Shown here in pieces: positions 7,944-15,284 of a stretch of DNA of 16,601 nt. The translations under genes were made by a program, and so were the position numbers. This DNA comes from an uncultured Veillonella sp. (GTDB lineage Bacteria > Bacillota > Negativicutes > Veillonellales > Veillonellaceae): the NCBI GenBank assembly GCA_900757715.1, contig CAAEOZ010000129.1, forward strand, positions 1-16,601, written 5' to 3'. The stretch's first letter is position 1. The number at the start of each line of letters is the position of its first letter. The notes below the pieces were generated by a model. It was not told the DNA's origin, did not search any database, and saw only the letters and a program-made list of their open reading frames with translations.

Positions 7944-8876
7944 ATGACAAGGTATGTATTTCGACGCCTAGGTGGCGCAATCATAATCTTATGGGTCATC
8001 ATTACCGTAACATTTGCACTAATGCATGCGATACCTGGTGGGCCTTTTACAACAGAAAAGAAATTACCACCTCAGGTGAAAGCGAGTATCGAGGCAAAGT
8101 ATCATCTCGATGATCCTGTGTGGAAACAATATGGAGACTATTTAGGTGGCGTCATTACAGGTGACTTGGGCCCATCATTTAAGTATGAAGGCCGTAGTGT
8201 AAACGATATTATTAGCGATGCATTTCCAATTTCCGCGCAGCTCGGTTTATTATCTTTAATGGTAGCTGTAGTTGGTGGTATTACAGCTGGTGCTATCAGC
8301 GCTATGAGACCTAATAGTATTGTGGACTATGCGGTGACTATATTATCTACAATCGGTATATCTGTGCCTACATTTATTATCGGTGCTGTCCTTGTGTACA
8401 TAGTAGGCTTTGAACTGGGCTGGTTCCCGGTAGCTTTATGGCGTGGCCCATCTTATATGGTGTTGCCTGTGTTAACATTAGCAGCGCAACCGATGGCCTT
8501 TATTGCTCGTTTAACGCGTAGTGGTTTACTTGATGTGTATCAACAAGAATACATTCGTACAGCTCGTTCAAAAGGTCTAGGTTCTTGGACGATTTTGACT
8601 CGTCATGCACTAGGTAATGCGATTTTGCCAGTTATTACGTACTTAGGCCCATTGGCAGCTAGCTTGTTAACAGGTAGCTTTATCGTTGAAACAATTTTTG
8701 CGATTCCTGGGTTAGGTCAGTATTTTGTAACATCAATTTATAACCGTGATTATACAGTTATTCTTGGTATTACAATTTTCTATAGTGCTCTTGTAGTATT
8801 TCTTAATATTTTGGTGGATATGATCTATCCATTAATCGATCCACGCGTTACAACAGAGGAGGGTTCGGATGAATAA
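7944..8876 (+). CDS. oppB: Oligopeptide ABC transporter permease OppB
   Basis: Inner-membrane permease of an oligopeptide/dipeptide ABC importer of the BPD_transp_1 family. The N-terminus RYVFRRLGGAIIILWVIITVTFALMHAIPGGP is typical of OppB/DppB (RRL, then a membrane segment ending in PGDP/PGGP). The cytoplasmic EAA-type coupling loop is RTARSKGLG...RHALGNAILPV at about residues 201-223. It is followed by the conserved FxVETIFAIPGLGQYFVTSI segment and a final membrane helix. About six membrane segments fit the family. I chose ATG 7944 (310 residues) because GGAGG at 7930-7934 is 9 nt upstream; an in-frame GTG at 7938 would sit only 3 nt from that site. The end overlaps oppC by 8 nt, so translation is probably coupled. 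Confidence 0.93.
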   Translation: MTRYVFRRLGGAIIILWVIITVTFALMHAIPGGPFTTEKKLPPQVKASIEAKYHLDDPVWKQYGDYLGGVITGDLGPSFKYEGRSVNDIISDAFPISAQLGLLSLMVAVVGGITAGAISAMRPNSIVDYAVTILSTIGISVPTFIIGAVLVYIVGFELGWFPVALWRGPSYMVLPVLTLAAQPMAFIARLTRSGLLDVYQQEYIRTARSKGLGSWTILTRHALGNAILPVITYLGPLAASLLTGSFIVETIFAIPGLGQYFVTSIYNRDYTVILGITIFYSALVVFLNILVDMIYPLIDPRVTTEEGSDE

Positions 8877-9768
8877 GGAAGACTTTTTACCTATTGAACG
8901 GGCCCCTCAAGAAGAGATTACTAGTTTTATAAAGCGTCCTAGTAAATGGGAGAGATTTAAGGTAAATCGTTTGGCCGTAGTCGGGGCGAGCATCATCTTG
9001 GTGATGATTGTACTCGCTATCTTAGGGCCACTTATTTCACCTTATACATATGCGGATCAATCTTTAATCGATGCGAACCAAAGTCCAAGCTTTAGTCATT
9101 GGTTTGGTACGGATACATTGGGCCGTGATATTTATACGCGTGTTATGTATGGTGCGCGTATTTCCTTAACCATTGGTTTTGTGGCAGCTTTCATCAACCT
9201 TGTAATCGGCGTTGCCTATGGCGGTATTGCAGGTTATATGGGTGGTAAAGTAGACCGTATCATGATGGGCATTGTAGATGTTTTGTACGGCATTCCACTT
9301 TTACTATATGTTATCTTGTTGATGGTTGTACTTGGACCCGGTCTTATATCTATTTTCGTAGCATTAGGTATTGCGTACTGGCTTAATATGGCTCGTATCG
9401 TACGTAGCCAAATTTTGAAAGTTAAAAACGAAGAATACATCATCGCAGCAGAAGCCATGGGTATTCCGAAGCATCGCATTTTATTGCGTCATATTTTGCC
9501 AAACTGTGTAGGACCTATCATTATTACTTTAACATTGGCTATTCCAGAGGCAATTTTTACAGAAGCATTCCTTAGTTTTATCGGCTTAGGTGTAAATGCA
9601 CCTATGGCGAGCTGGGGCGTATTAGCTTCTGAAGGGATTAGTAGCATGCGCTCCTATCCATTCCAATTGATTTTCCCAGCTGTTGCTATTAGTGTTACCA
9701 TGCTTGGTTTCGCTTTCCTTGGCGATGGCTTACGCAATGTATTAGACCCTAAGGAAGGAGATAGATAA
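8869..9768 (+). CDS. oppC: Oligopeptide ABC transporter permease OppC
   Basis: The second permease subunit, which pairs with OppB to form the peptide channel. It has the OppC_N pattern (WERFKVNRLAVVGASIILVMIVLAILGPLISPY, about residues 26-60) followed by SHWFGTDTLGRDIYTRVMYGARISL, which is diagnostic for OppC/DppC. The EAA coupling loop reads EYIIAAEAMGIPKHRILLRHILPN near residues 187-210. The 299-residue length is normal. The start ATG lies inside the end of oppB and has AGAGGAGGG just upstream. The stop codon shares its last base with the oppD start (TAATG). Substrate specificity cannot be read from the permeases. Confidence 0.94.
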   Translation: MNKEDFLPIERAPQEEITSFIKRPSKWERFKVNRLAVVGASIILVMIVLAILGPLISPYTYADQSLIDANQSPSFSHWFGTDTLGRDIYTRVMYGARISLTIGFVAAFINLVIGVAYGGIAGYMGGKVDRIMMGIVDVLYGIPLLLYVILLMVVLGPGLISIFVALGIAYWLNMARIVRSQILKVKNEEYIIAAEAMGIPKHRILLRHILPNCVGPIIITLTLAIPEAIFTEAFLSFIGLGVNAPMASWGVLASEGISSMRSYPFQLIFPAVAISVTMLGFAFLGDGLRNVLDPKEGDR

Positions 9769-10748
9769 TGAATAACGCTATTGTTGATGTGCGTAATGTA
9801 TCCATTACCATCAATACCTTCCAAGGTCCGTTGCGAGTTATTCGCAATCAAGACATTTCGTTACAGCGTGGTGAGATATTAGGTATTGTAGGTGAATCTG
9901 GATGTGGTAAATCCGTTTTAGTTAACTCTTTAATGGGCTTATTGCCATATGGTAAAACTAAAATTAAAGCGGATACATTTATGATTGATGGTCACGATTG
10001 TCTTGGATTTACTGAAGATGATTGGAATGAACTTCGTGGTACAACGGTTGCCATGGTGTTCCAAGATCCTATGACCTCTTTGAATCCTATCATGACGATT
10101 GGGGAGCAAATGTATGAGGTTATCCATCGTACAAATGCGTATGGTGAAGGTTACGATGAAAGGGCCATTGCCATCGATTTGTTGAAGAAGATGGGCCTAT
10201 CTACACCGGAACGACGTTTGTCTCAATATCCTCATGAGTTGAGTGGCGGTATGCGTCAACGCGTATGTATCGCTATGGCGGTGGCCGGTCGTCCTAAGAT
10301 TTTGATTTGTGATGAGCCCACAACAGCTCTTGATATTACTACAGAGGCACAAATTTTGCGCCTTATGCAAACGTTAGCCGTAGAGGCTGGCATTGGTATC
10401 ATCTTTATTTCTCACAACTTACGTGTTATCGCTCAAATTTGCGATCGTGTTATGGTTATGTACGCAGGTAAATGTGTTGAGTCTGCTACGGTAGATGGTA
10501 TCTTTAGCGAACCTCGTCATCCATATACATTGGGGCTATTACTAGCATTGCCACAAGGTAAATGGCATGGTGAATTGAAGGCAGTTGAAGGTCAACCTCC
10601 TGATTTATTTGACTTACCACGTGGATGCGCTTTTAATCCTCGTTGTAAGTGGGCTATGCGAATTTGTGGTAATCGGGTTCCGATGGTTACAAATGTTGGT
10701 GAAAGTCATCAGTTTACATGTTGGTTAGCTAAGTTGGAGGGACTTTAA
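9768..10748 (+). CDS. oppD: Oligopeptide ABC transporter ATPase OppD
   Basis: First of two cytoplasmic ATPases that energise import. Walker A GESGCGKSV lies near residues 42-50, the Q-loop VFQDPMTSLNP near 99-109, signature LSGGMRQRV near 158-166, and Walker B ILICDEPTTALD near 178-189. The C-terminal oligo_HPY domain follows (RHPYTLGLL, then GCAFNPRC). Four cysteines at 287, 293, 300 and 318 match the cluster pattern known in OppD/DppD proteins, some of which bind a [4Fe-4S] cluster. It starts at a TAATG overlap with oppC behind AAGGAAGGAG, and ends at another TAATG with oppF. The 326-residue length is normal. Confidence 0.95.
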   Translation: MNNAIVDVRNVSITINTFQGPLRVIRNQDISLQRGEILGIVGESGCGKSVLVNSLMGLLPYGKTKIKADTFMIDGHDCLGFTEDDWNELRGTTVAMVFQDPMTSLNPIMTIGEQMYEVIHRTNAYGEGYDERAIAIDLLKKMGLSTPERRLSQYPHELSGGMRQRVCIAMAVAGRPKILICDEPTTALDITTEAQILRLMQTLAVEAGIGIIFISHNLRVIAQICDRVMVMYAGKCVESATVDGIFSEPRHPYTLGLLLALPQGKWHGELKAVEGQPPDLFDLPRGCAFNPRCKWAMRICGNRVPMVTNVGESHQFTCWLAKLEGL

Positions 10749-11695
10749 TGAGTTACGTATGGGAGACTGACAATCTCGTTAAAGAGTTCACCCTGTCAGG
10801 CGGCTTATTTAAGCCAAAACAAACGGTACACGCTGTACAAGGCGTGAGCCTATATCAATCACCAGGGGAAACCCTTGGTATCGTAGGTGAATCTGGATGT
10901 GGTAAATCTACATTTGGTTATACCTTGATGGGATTACATCAAGCTACATCTGGTTCTATTTATATGAATGGTCAATATATCAATCCTTATGTAGATAGAA
11001 AGGCTGTACATCCAGTGATGCAAATGGTATTCCAAAATCCTTATGCATCCCTTAATCCACGACTTACAGTTAATGCGATTTTAGAGGAGCCTTTAGAATT
11101 GGACCCGAAGTACACACCTCGGGATCGAGTTATTCGCGTAAAAGAGGTGCTTGACCAAGTTGGCTTAAATATGTCTTTTGGTGAGCGTTATGCTCATGAA
11201 TTATCTGGTGGTCAACGTCAACGTATCGGCATTGCACGGGCTCTTATTATGCAGCCTCAATGTATCATCTGTGATGAGCCGATTTCTGCGTTAGATGTAT
11301 CGATTCAAGTACAAATTATGACATTACTTGAACGTTTACAAGAACAGCATGGTATTTCGTACCTCTTTATTTCTCATGATTTAAACATGGTGCGTTACAT
11401 TAGTCATCGCATGGTTGTTATGTATTTAGGAGCTGTTATGGAAGAAGGTCCTGCATTGGACTTATATGAATTTCCACAACATCCATATACCCGTGCATTG
11501 ACGGCCCTAAATGGTCCAGTTATGCCACATGCACCAATTGGGGCACCTCTTAAAGGGGATCCACCAAATCCACTAGAACCGCCAAAAGGCTGTTTGTTTA
11601 GTGGTCGATGCCCAGAAGCGGAAGGGCGTTGCTTTACAGAACGTCCACCACTTCGAGACTGGGTTGATCGCCGCATCGCATGCTGGCACATATAA
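10748..11695 (+). CDS. oppF: Oligopeptide ABC transporter ATPase OppF
   Basis: Second ATPase of the importer. Walker A GESGCGKST lies near residues 47-55, the Q-loop VFQNPYASLNPRLTV near 95-109, signature LSGGQRQRIGIARAL near 152-166, and Walker B IICDEPISALD near 173-183. The insert after the first strand (FTLSGGLFKPKQTVHAVQGVS) is typical of OppF/DppF. The C-terminal domain has QHPYTRAL and four cysteines at 282, 288, 295 and 312, with nearly the same spacing as in OppD. The start overlaps oppD at TAATG, preceded by GGAGGGAC. The stop lies 12 nt before the serine hydrolase gene. The 315-residue length is normal. Confidence 0.95.
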   Translation: MSYVWETDNLVKEFTLSGGLFKPKQTVHAVQGVSLYQSPGETLGIVGESGCGKSTFGYTLMGLHQATSGSIYMNGQYINPYVDRKAVHPVMQMVFQNPYASLNPRLTVNAILEEPLELDPKYTPRDRVIRVKEVLDQVGLNMSFGERYAHELSGGQRQRIGIARALIMQPQCIICDEPISALDVSIQVQIMTLLERLQEQHGISYLFISHDLNMVRYISHRMVVMYLGAVMEEGPALDLYEFPQHPYTRALTALNGPVMPHAPIGAPLKGDPPNPLEPPKGCLFSGRCPEAEGRCFTERPPLRDWVDRRIACWHI

Positions 11696-11707
11696 TGGGA
11701 GAATAGT

Positions 11708-12526
11708 ATGGAAAAACTAATTGTTGGCAAGTCCCTGGAACATCAACTAGATACAGTCATTAAAGAATTGGCTCCAGCAGGAAATATATCTTATGCAGTG
11801 TTACAATTCGATGATGAAGAGGAACCAACACTCATCGCAGCTAGAGGTGAAAATACTGTACATTCTAGTGCGAGTTTAATTAAGGTACTCATCATGGAAT
11901 ATGTCTTTCATTTAGCTCGTACTGAGCAATTGGACATTAATGATACCGTTCCTTTATCTAGAACTCCACGCGTTGAAGGTGGCGGTGCACTACAAGAGTT
12001 AGTAGGTAAACATAGTTTTACCTATCTTGAGTTGTGCCGTCTCATGATGGTTCTTAGTGATAATATTGCGACAAATCTACTCATCACAGTGCTTGGAATG
12101 GAAAATATCAATGCTCGAGCGGAAAAACTTGGCCTAGATGAGATGGAGCTTAATCGCATGATGATGGACCTTAACGCCTTGGTTGAAGGGCGTGATAATT
12201 ACGTTACAGCCATGTCGCTAGCTCGTCTGTATAAACATATTTTTGAATGTCGTGATAGAGATGCTTATGGCCGAGAAATGTGGAATATTTTAGGTCGCCA
12301 ACAATTCCGTGATATCTTACCATTTTACTGGGGAGAAGGCATACGCTTTCACCATAAAACAGGATCCCTTGATCGCGTAGAGCATGATGGGGGTGTAATA
12401 GAAACATTTAGAGGTCATTTTTGCTTTATTCTTTTAATGAGCGATATCGATAATGACCGAGGTAAAGAGTTAGGCGCTCAAGTTGGGCGCATCATGAAAG
12501 AATTTGTAGAGGAAGCATTGCCATGA
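11708..12526 (+). CDS. Class A beta-lactamase-fold serine hydrolase, apparently cytoplasmic
   Basis: A 272-residue penicillin-recognising serine hydrolase (Beta-lactamase2 type). The three active-site motifs are in order and well spaced: SLIK at 56-59 (nucleophile Ser56, Lys59), SDN at 117-119, and KTG at 217-219. Where class A beta-lactamases have ExxLN in the omega loop, this protein has MMDLN at 152-156. Asn and Leu are kept but the general-base glutamate is replaced by Met, so efficient beta-lactam deacylation is not expected. There is no signal peptide or lipobox: the N-terminus MEKLIVGKSLEHQ is polar. It therefore probably acts in the cytosol (inference), perhaps as a peptidase or amidase on imported peptides. 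It lies inside the opp operon, 12 nt after oppF and overlapping oppA by 4 nt. A GGGAGA site precedes the ATG. Confidence 0.85.
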   Translation: MEKLIVGKSLEHQLDTVIKELAPAGNISYAVLQFDDEEEPTLIAARGENTVHSSASLIKVLIMEYVFHLARTEQLDINDTVPLSRTPRVEGGGALQELVGKHSFTYLELCRLMMVLSDNIATNLLITVLGMENINARAEKLGLDEMELNRMMMDLNALVEGRDNYVTAMSLARLYKHIFECRDRDAYGREMWNILGRQQFRDILPFYWGEGIRFHHKTGSLDRVEHDGGVIETFRGHFCFILLMSDIDNDRGKELGAQVGRIMKEFVEEALP

Positions 12527-14124
12527 TGGATAAACGAAACTTGTTAAAATTCATGGTCCTCGCTCTAGGGGTGAGCGTACTCTTATTTGTATTTGGGTAC
12601 CCTCGTGGTGTTCAACCAATCGATGAACACACAATCCGCTATGTTATTGAGCAGGAACCATCCACATTGGATCCCGCAAAGTCTACTACCTCTCCGGAGG
12701 CTACGGTTCAACTTCAATTATTCGATGGTCTAGTTCGTTTGAATGATGAAAGTGAACCAGAAGCAGCACTTGCTAAAAATTGGGAAATCTCCGATGATGG
12801 CCGTGAGTATACCTTCCACTTACGACCTAATTTGAAATGGTCTAATGGAGAGCCTTTGACGGCTTATGACTTTGAATATGCTTGGAAACGCGTATTAGAC
12901 CCTGAAGTCCATGCGGACAATGCATACATGCTATATGTATTGAAAAATGGCGAAGCCTTTAATACTGGCAAAGCCACGGCTGAAGAGGTTGGTGTTAAGG
13001 CTACTGATGAGGATACATTGGTAGTTACCTTAGAAAATCCAACAGCTTATTTCTTGAAACTATTAGCGTCTCATAGCTATTATCCAGTGAGCAAAAAAGC
13101 AGTAGAGGCTCATGAAAATTGGGCAGCTAATGCGGAAACTATAGTATCCAATGGTCCATACCGCTTGCTTTCTTGGAAGCATAATGGGGAAATGGATTTC
13201 ATCAAGGATCCAAATTATTGGGACGCAGAATCTGTGAAAACAGAGAAAATGAATTGGCCTATTAGTGAGTCTCAAAGTACGCGTCTCACCTTAGTTGAAG
13301 GTGGCGAAGCTGATATGACTGTTGAGCCTCCTGTAGCGGATCAAAAACGTTTAGAAGAAGCAGGCCTATTACATATTGGCCCTATGCTTGGTAACTACTA
13401 TTACGTATTCAATGTGAAAGCAGAACCTTTCACAGATCCAAATGTGCGTAAAGCCTTTTCTATGGTTATCAACCGTGCTAACATTGTTAATAATATTGTT
13501 AGAGGAGGTAAAGAACCAGCTTATGCGTTTGTACCATATGGTATGCTCGAAAGCAATGGCCGTGAAGACTTCCGTGAAGCTGGTAGTTATCTCGTATACG
13601 AAGATGTAGAGCAAGCCAAGAAAATCCTTAAAGAGGCTGGCTATGGTAAGAATCGTCCATTGCCACAAATTACGATTTTGTATAATACAAGTGAATTACA
13701 TAAAGCTATTGCAGAAGCGATTCAAGATGCTTGGATAAATGCATTTGGTGCAGATGTACGCTTACAAAATCAAGAGACAAAGGTATTCTTAGCAGACCGT
13801 GAAGCTGGTAAGTACCAAGTTGCGCGCGCTTCTTGGGTTGCTGATTATAGCGATCCACAAAACTTCTTAGAGGTATTCTCTGCTGAAGATAATGATGGAC
13901 AGTACCATAGTGATGAGTATAATGAGTTGATTGCTCGCATTCGTACAACTCCAAATGGGGCTGCTCGTGATGCGTTGATGCATGAAGCAGAAAAAATGAT
14001 TTTTGATGAATCTCTTGTTATGCCGTTGTATTTTACAACACAACCATATGTAACAAACGGAACAATTCAAAATTATTTCTGGACCACATTGGGCCTTGTT
14101 GACTTTAAAAAAGCATACAAATAA
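12523..14124 (+). CDS. oppA: Periplasmic peptide-binding protein (SBP_bac_5, OppA/MppA type)
   Basis: Extracytoplasmic binding protein that delivers peptides to OppBCDF. The pattern is OppA/MppA-like: EQEPSTLDPAKSTTSPE near residues 43-59, FDGLVRL, FHLRPNLKWSNGEPLTAYDFEYAW near 100-123, SNGPYRLLSWKHN near 210-222, and WVADYSDPQNF near 438-448 (the ADYxDP segment that contacts the peptide N-terminus in OppA). It is 533 residues long. The N-terminus MMDKRNLLK followed by a hydrophobic stretch (10-25) is a signal or anchor sequence, but there is no lipobox cysteine and no cysteine anywhere in the protein. It may be a soluble periplasmic protein in a diderm, or N-terminally anchored. The start overlaps the hydrolase stop (ATGA); ATG 12526 is an alternative. 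It is the last gene before a terminator. Confidence 0.92.
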   Translation: MMDKRNLLKFMVLALGVSVLLFVFGYPRGVQPIDEHTIRYVIEQEPSTLDPAKSTTSPEATVQLQLFDGLVRLNDESEPEAALAKNWEISDDGREYTFHLRPNLKWSNGEPLTAYDFEYAWKRVLDPEVHADNAYMLYVLKNGEAFNTGKATAEEVGVKATDEDTLVVTLENPTAYFLKLLASHSYYPVSKKAVEAHENWAANAETIVSNGPYRLLSWKHNGEMDFIKDPNYWDAESVKTEKMNWPISESQSTRLTLVEGGEADMTVEPPVADQKRLEEAGLLHIGPMLGNYYYVFNVKAEPFTDPNVRKAFSMVINRANIVNNIVRGGKEPAYAFVPYGMLESNGREDFREAGSYLVYEDVEQAKKILKEAGYGKNRPLPQITILYNTSELHKAIAEAIQDAWINAFGADVRLQNQETKVFLADREAGKYQVARASWVADYSDPQNFLEVFSAEDNDGQYHSDEYNELIARIRTTPNGAARDALMHEAEKMIFDESLVMPLYFTTQPYVTNGTIQNYFWTTLGLVDFKKAYK

Positions 14125-14133
14125 GATACACTT

Positions 14134-14160
14134 AAGACGTACACCTGATGTACGTCTTTT
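14134..14160 (+). terminator. Intrinsic terminator of the opp operon
   Basis: A perfect 10-bp stem (AAGACGTACA / TGTACGTCTT) with a 5-nt loop CCTGA is followed by a T-rich tract (TTTTGTTGTATTTT). It lies 9 bp after the oppA stop and ends only about 20 bp before the next start codon. ldcA is therefore expressed by read-through or from a promoter inside oppA, since no promoter fits between. Confidence 0.85.
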
Positions 14161-14180
14161 GTTGTATTTTGTGAGGGTAT

Positions 14181-15119
14181 ATGAACTGGATTGAACCAAA
14201 ACGTTTGGCACCGGGGATGACCATAGGTATTATGGCGCCTGCTAGTGCTGGCGATGAAGATTTACATAGAATAGAAGAAATTTGTAAGGCTAAAGGCTAT
14301 AAGGTGCTTGTGGGTGAAAGTGCAAGCCGAAAGGGGCTATATGGAGGCATACCTGAGGAGCAAGCCGCAGAGTTTCAATACATGATGACTACAGCCCCTT
14401 GTGATGCGGTGCTCGCCTTACGGGGGGGTTATGGCACGATGCGCTATTTAGAACGACTGGATTATAAAGTGATTCGCAAGTATCGTAAGGCTTTTGTTGG
14501 ATACAGTGATTGTACGGCGCTCCATATGGCTATCAATCGATACAGTCGCCTTATTACGTATCATGGGCCTATGGGGGTAGATTTTAAAGCAGAACGTAAG
14601 ACAGAAATTGATGCATTATTTAATGTTTTAGAAGGTAAATTAAAAGTGATAGAACCTTTGCCAGAACCTCCTAGAGGTGCGATTGGTACCGAGCTAGGAG
14701 AAGGGATTTTGCGTGGTGGTAATATGACGATATTATCCGTTCTGTCAGGAACACCTTATTTTTTAGAGGATGAATCTTGGGAGGATACCTTACTATTTAT
14801 TGAAGATGTAGGGGAGGCTCCTTATAAGTTGGATCGTATGTTACAACAATTTCGCCTCAGTGGTTTGTTGAGCCGCATTAAAGGCTTAGTGATTGGCACC
14901 TTTACAGATTGTGAAGGAGATGAAGATGAACGAGATTATGACTTAGGTTATGAAGCATTGCGCTACATGGAGGAAAATAGAAATCCAGAAATGCCAGATC
15001 CCTTTGTATGCTATGTGCCAACGGGACATGGTTCACCACATCAAACCTTACCGCTAGGAGCGACGATTAGCTTTAGATATATTTCTAATACCATCATCGT
15101 TCATCCTTATACGAAATAG
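14181..15119 (+). CDS. ldcA: LD-carboxypeptidase (peptidase family S66, LdcA/MccF)
   Basis: Serine peptidase of family S66. LdcA enzymes remove the terminal D-Ala from murein tetrapeptides in the cytoplasm during peptidoglycan recycling; the MccF branch inactivates microcin C. The family N-terminus is clear (LAPGMTIGIMAPASAG), followed by LALRGGYGTMRYL, the nucleophile motif VGYSDCTALH with Ser109, FIEDVGEAPYKLDRML with Glu208, and YVPTGHGSPHQTLPLGA with His283. This spacing agrees with the known Ser-Glu-His triad. The 312-residue length is normal and there is no signal peptide, so it is cytoplasmic. The start has GAGGG 4 nt upstream. It lies 56 nt after oppA. Together with the peptide importer this favours LdcA-type murein recycling, but MccF-type detoxification is not excluded. 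Confidence 0.92.
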   Translation: MNWIEPKRLAPGMTIGIMAPASAGDEDLHRIEEICKAKGYKVLVGESASRKGLYGGIPEEQAAEFQYMMTTAPCDAVLALRGGYGTMRYLERLDYKVIRKYRKAFVGYSDCTALHMAINRYSRLITYHGPMGVDFKAERKTEIDALFNVLEGKLKVIEPLPEPPRGAIGTELGEGILRGGNMTILSVLSGTPYFLEDESWEDTLLFIEDVGEAPYKLDRMLQQFRLSGLLSRIKGLVIGTFTDCEGDEDERDYDLGYEALRYMEENRNPEMPDPFVCYVPTGHGSPHQTLPLGATISFRYISNTIIVHPYTK

Positions 15120-15149
15120 ATAAGAGCTTTTAGGTGAACGATTTTAGTT

Positions 15150-15173
15150 AACAGACAAACAGATAAACAGATA
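15150..15173. repeat. Three tandem copies of an 8-bp unit
   Basis: AACAGACA, AACAGATA, AACAGATA sit head to tail, differing by a single base. They lie 30 bp after the ldcA stop and run straight into the 15-bp repeat block. Confidence 0.85.
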
Positions 15174-15196
15174 TTAGATAAAAATAGTAGTTACCG

Positions 15197-15273
15197 AGAT
15201 ATTAGGTAATAAAATATTAGGGAATAAGATATTAGGGAATAAGATATTAGATAATAAAGATATTAGATAACAA
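15197..15273. repeat. 15-bp tandem repeat upstream of the M20 gene
   Basis: Five consecutive copies of a unit close to AGATATTAGGGAATA begin at 15197, 15212, 15227, 15242 and 15258. Periods are 15, 15, 15 and 16 bp. The copies vary mainly at the middle RK positions (AGGTAA, AGGGAA, AGATAA). A further diverged copy (AGATATTAGATAA) starts at 15169. The array ends about 2 bp before the AAGGGGAG ribosome binding site of the M20 gene. It has no continuous long reading frame and looks non-coding. Confidence 0.9.
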
Positions 15274-15284
15274 TAAGGGGAGTT

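Noticed and set aside
13867..14211. 114-codon open frame on the minus strand over the end of oppA and start of ldcA
   Set aside because: It crosses a terminator and two well-supported genes, and its composition is unlike a real protein.
15150..15273. CRISPR-like array
   Set aside because: Units are 8 and 15 bp, directly adjacent with no unique spacers, so this is a minisatellite.
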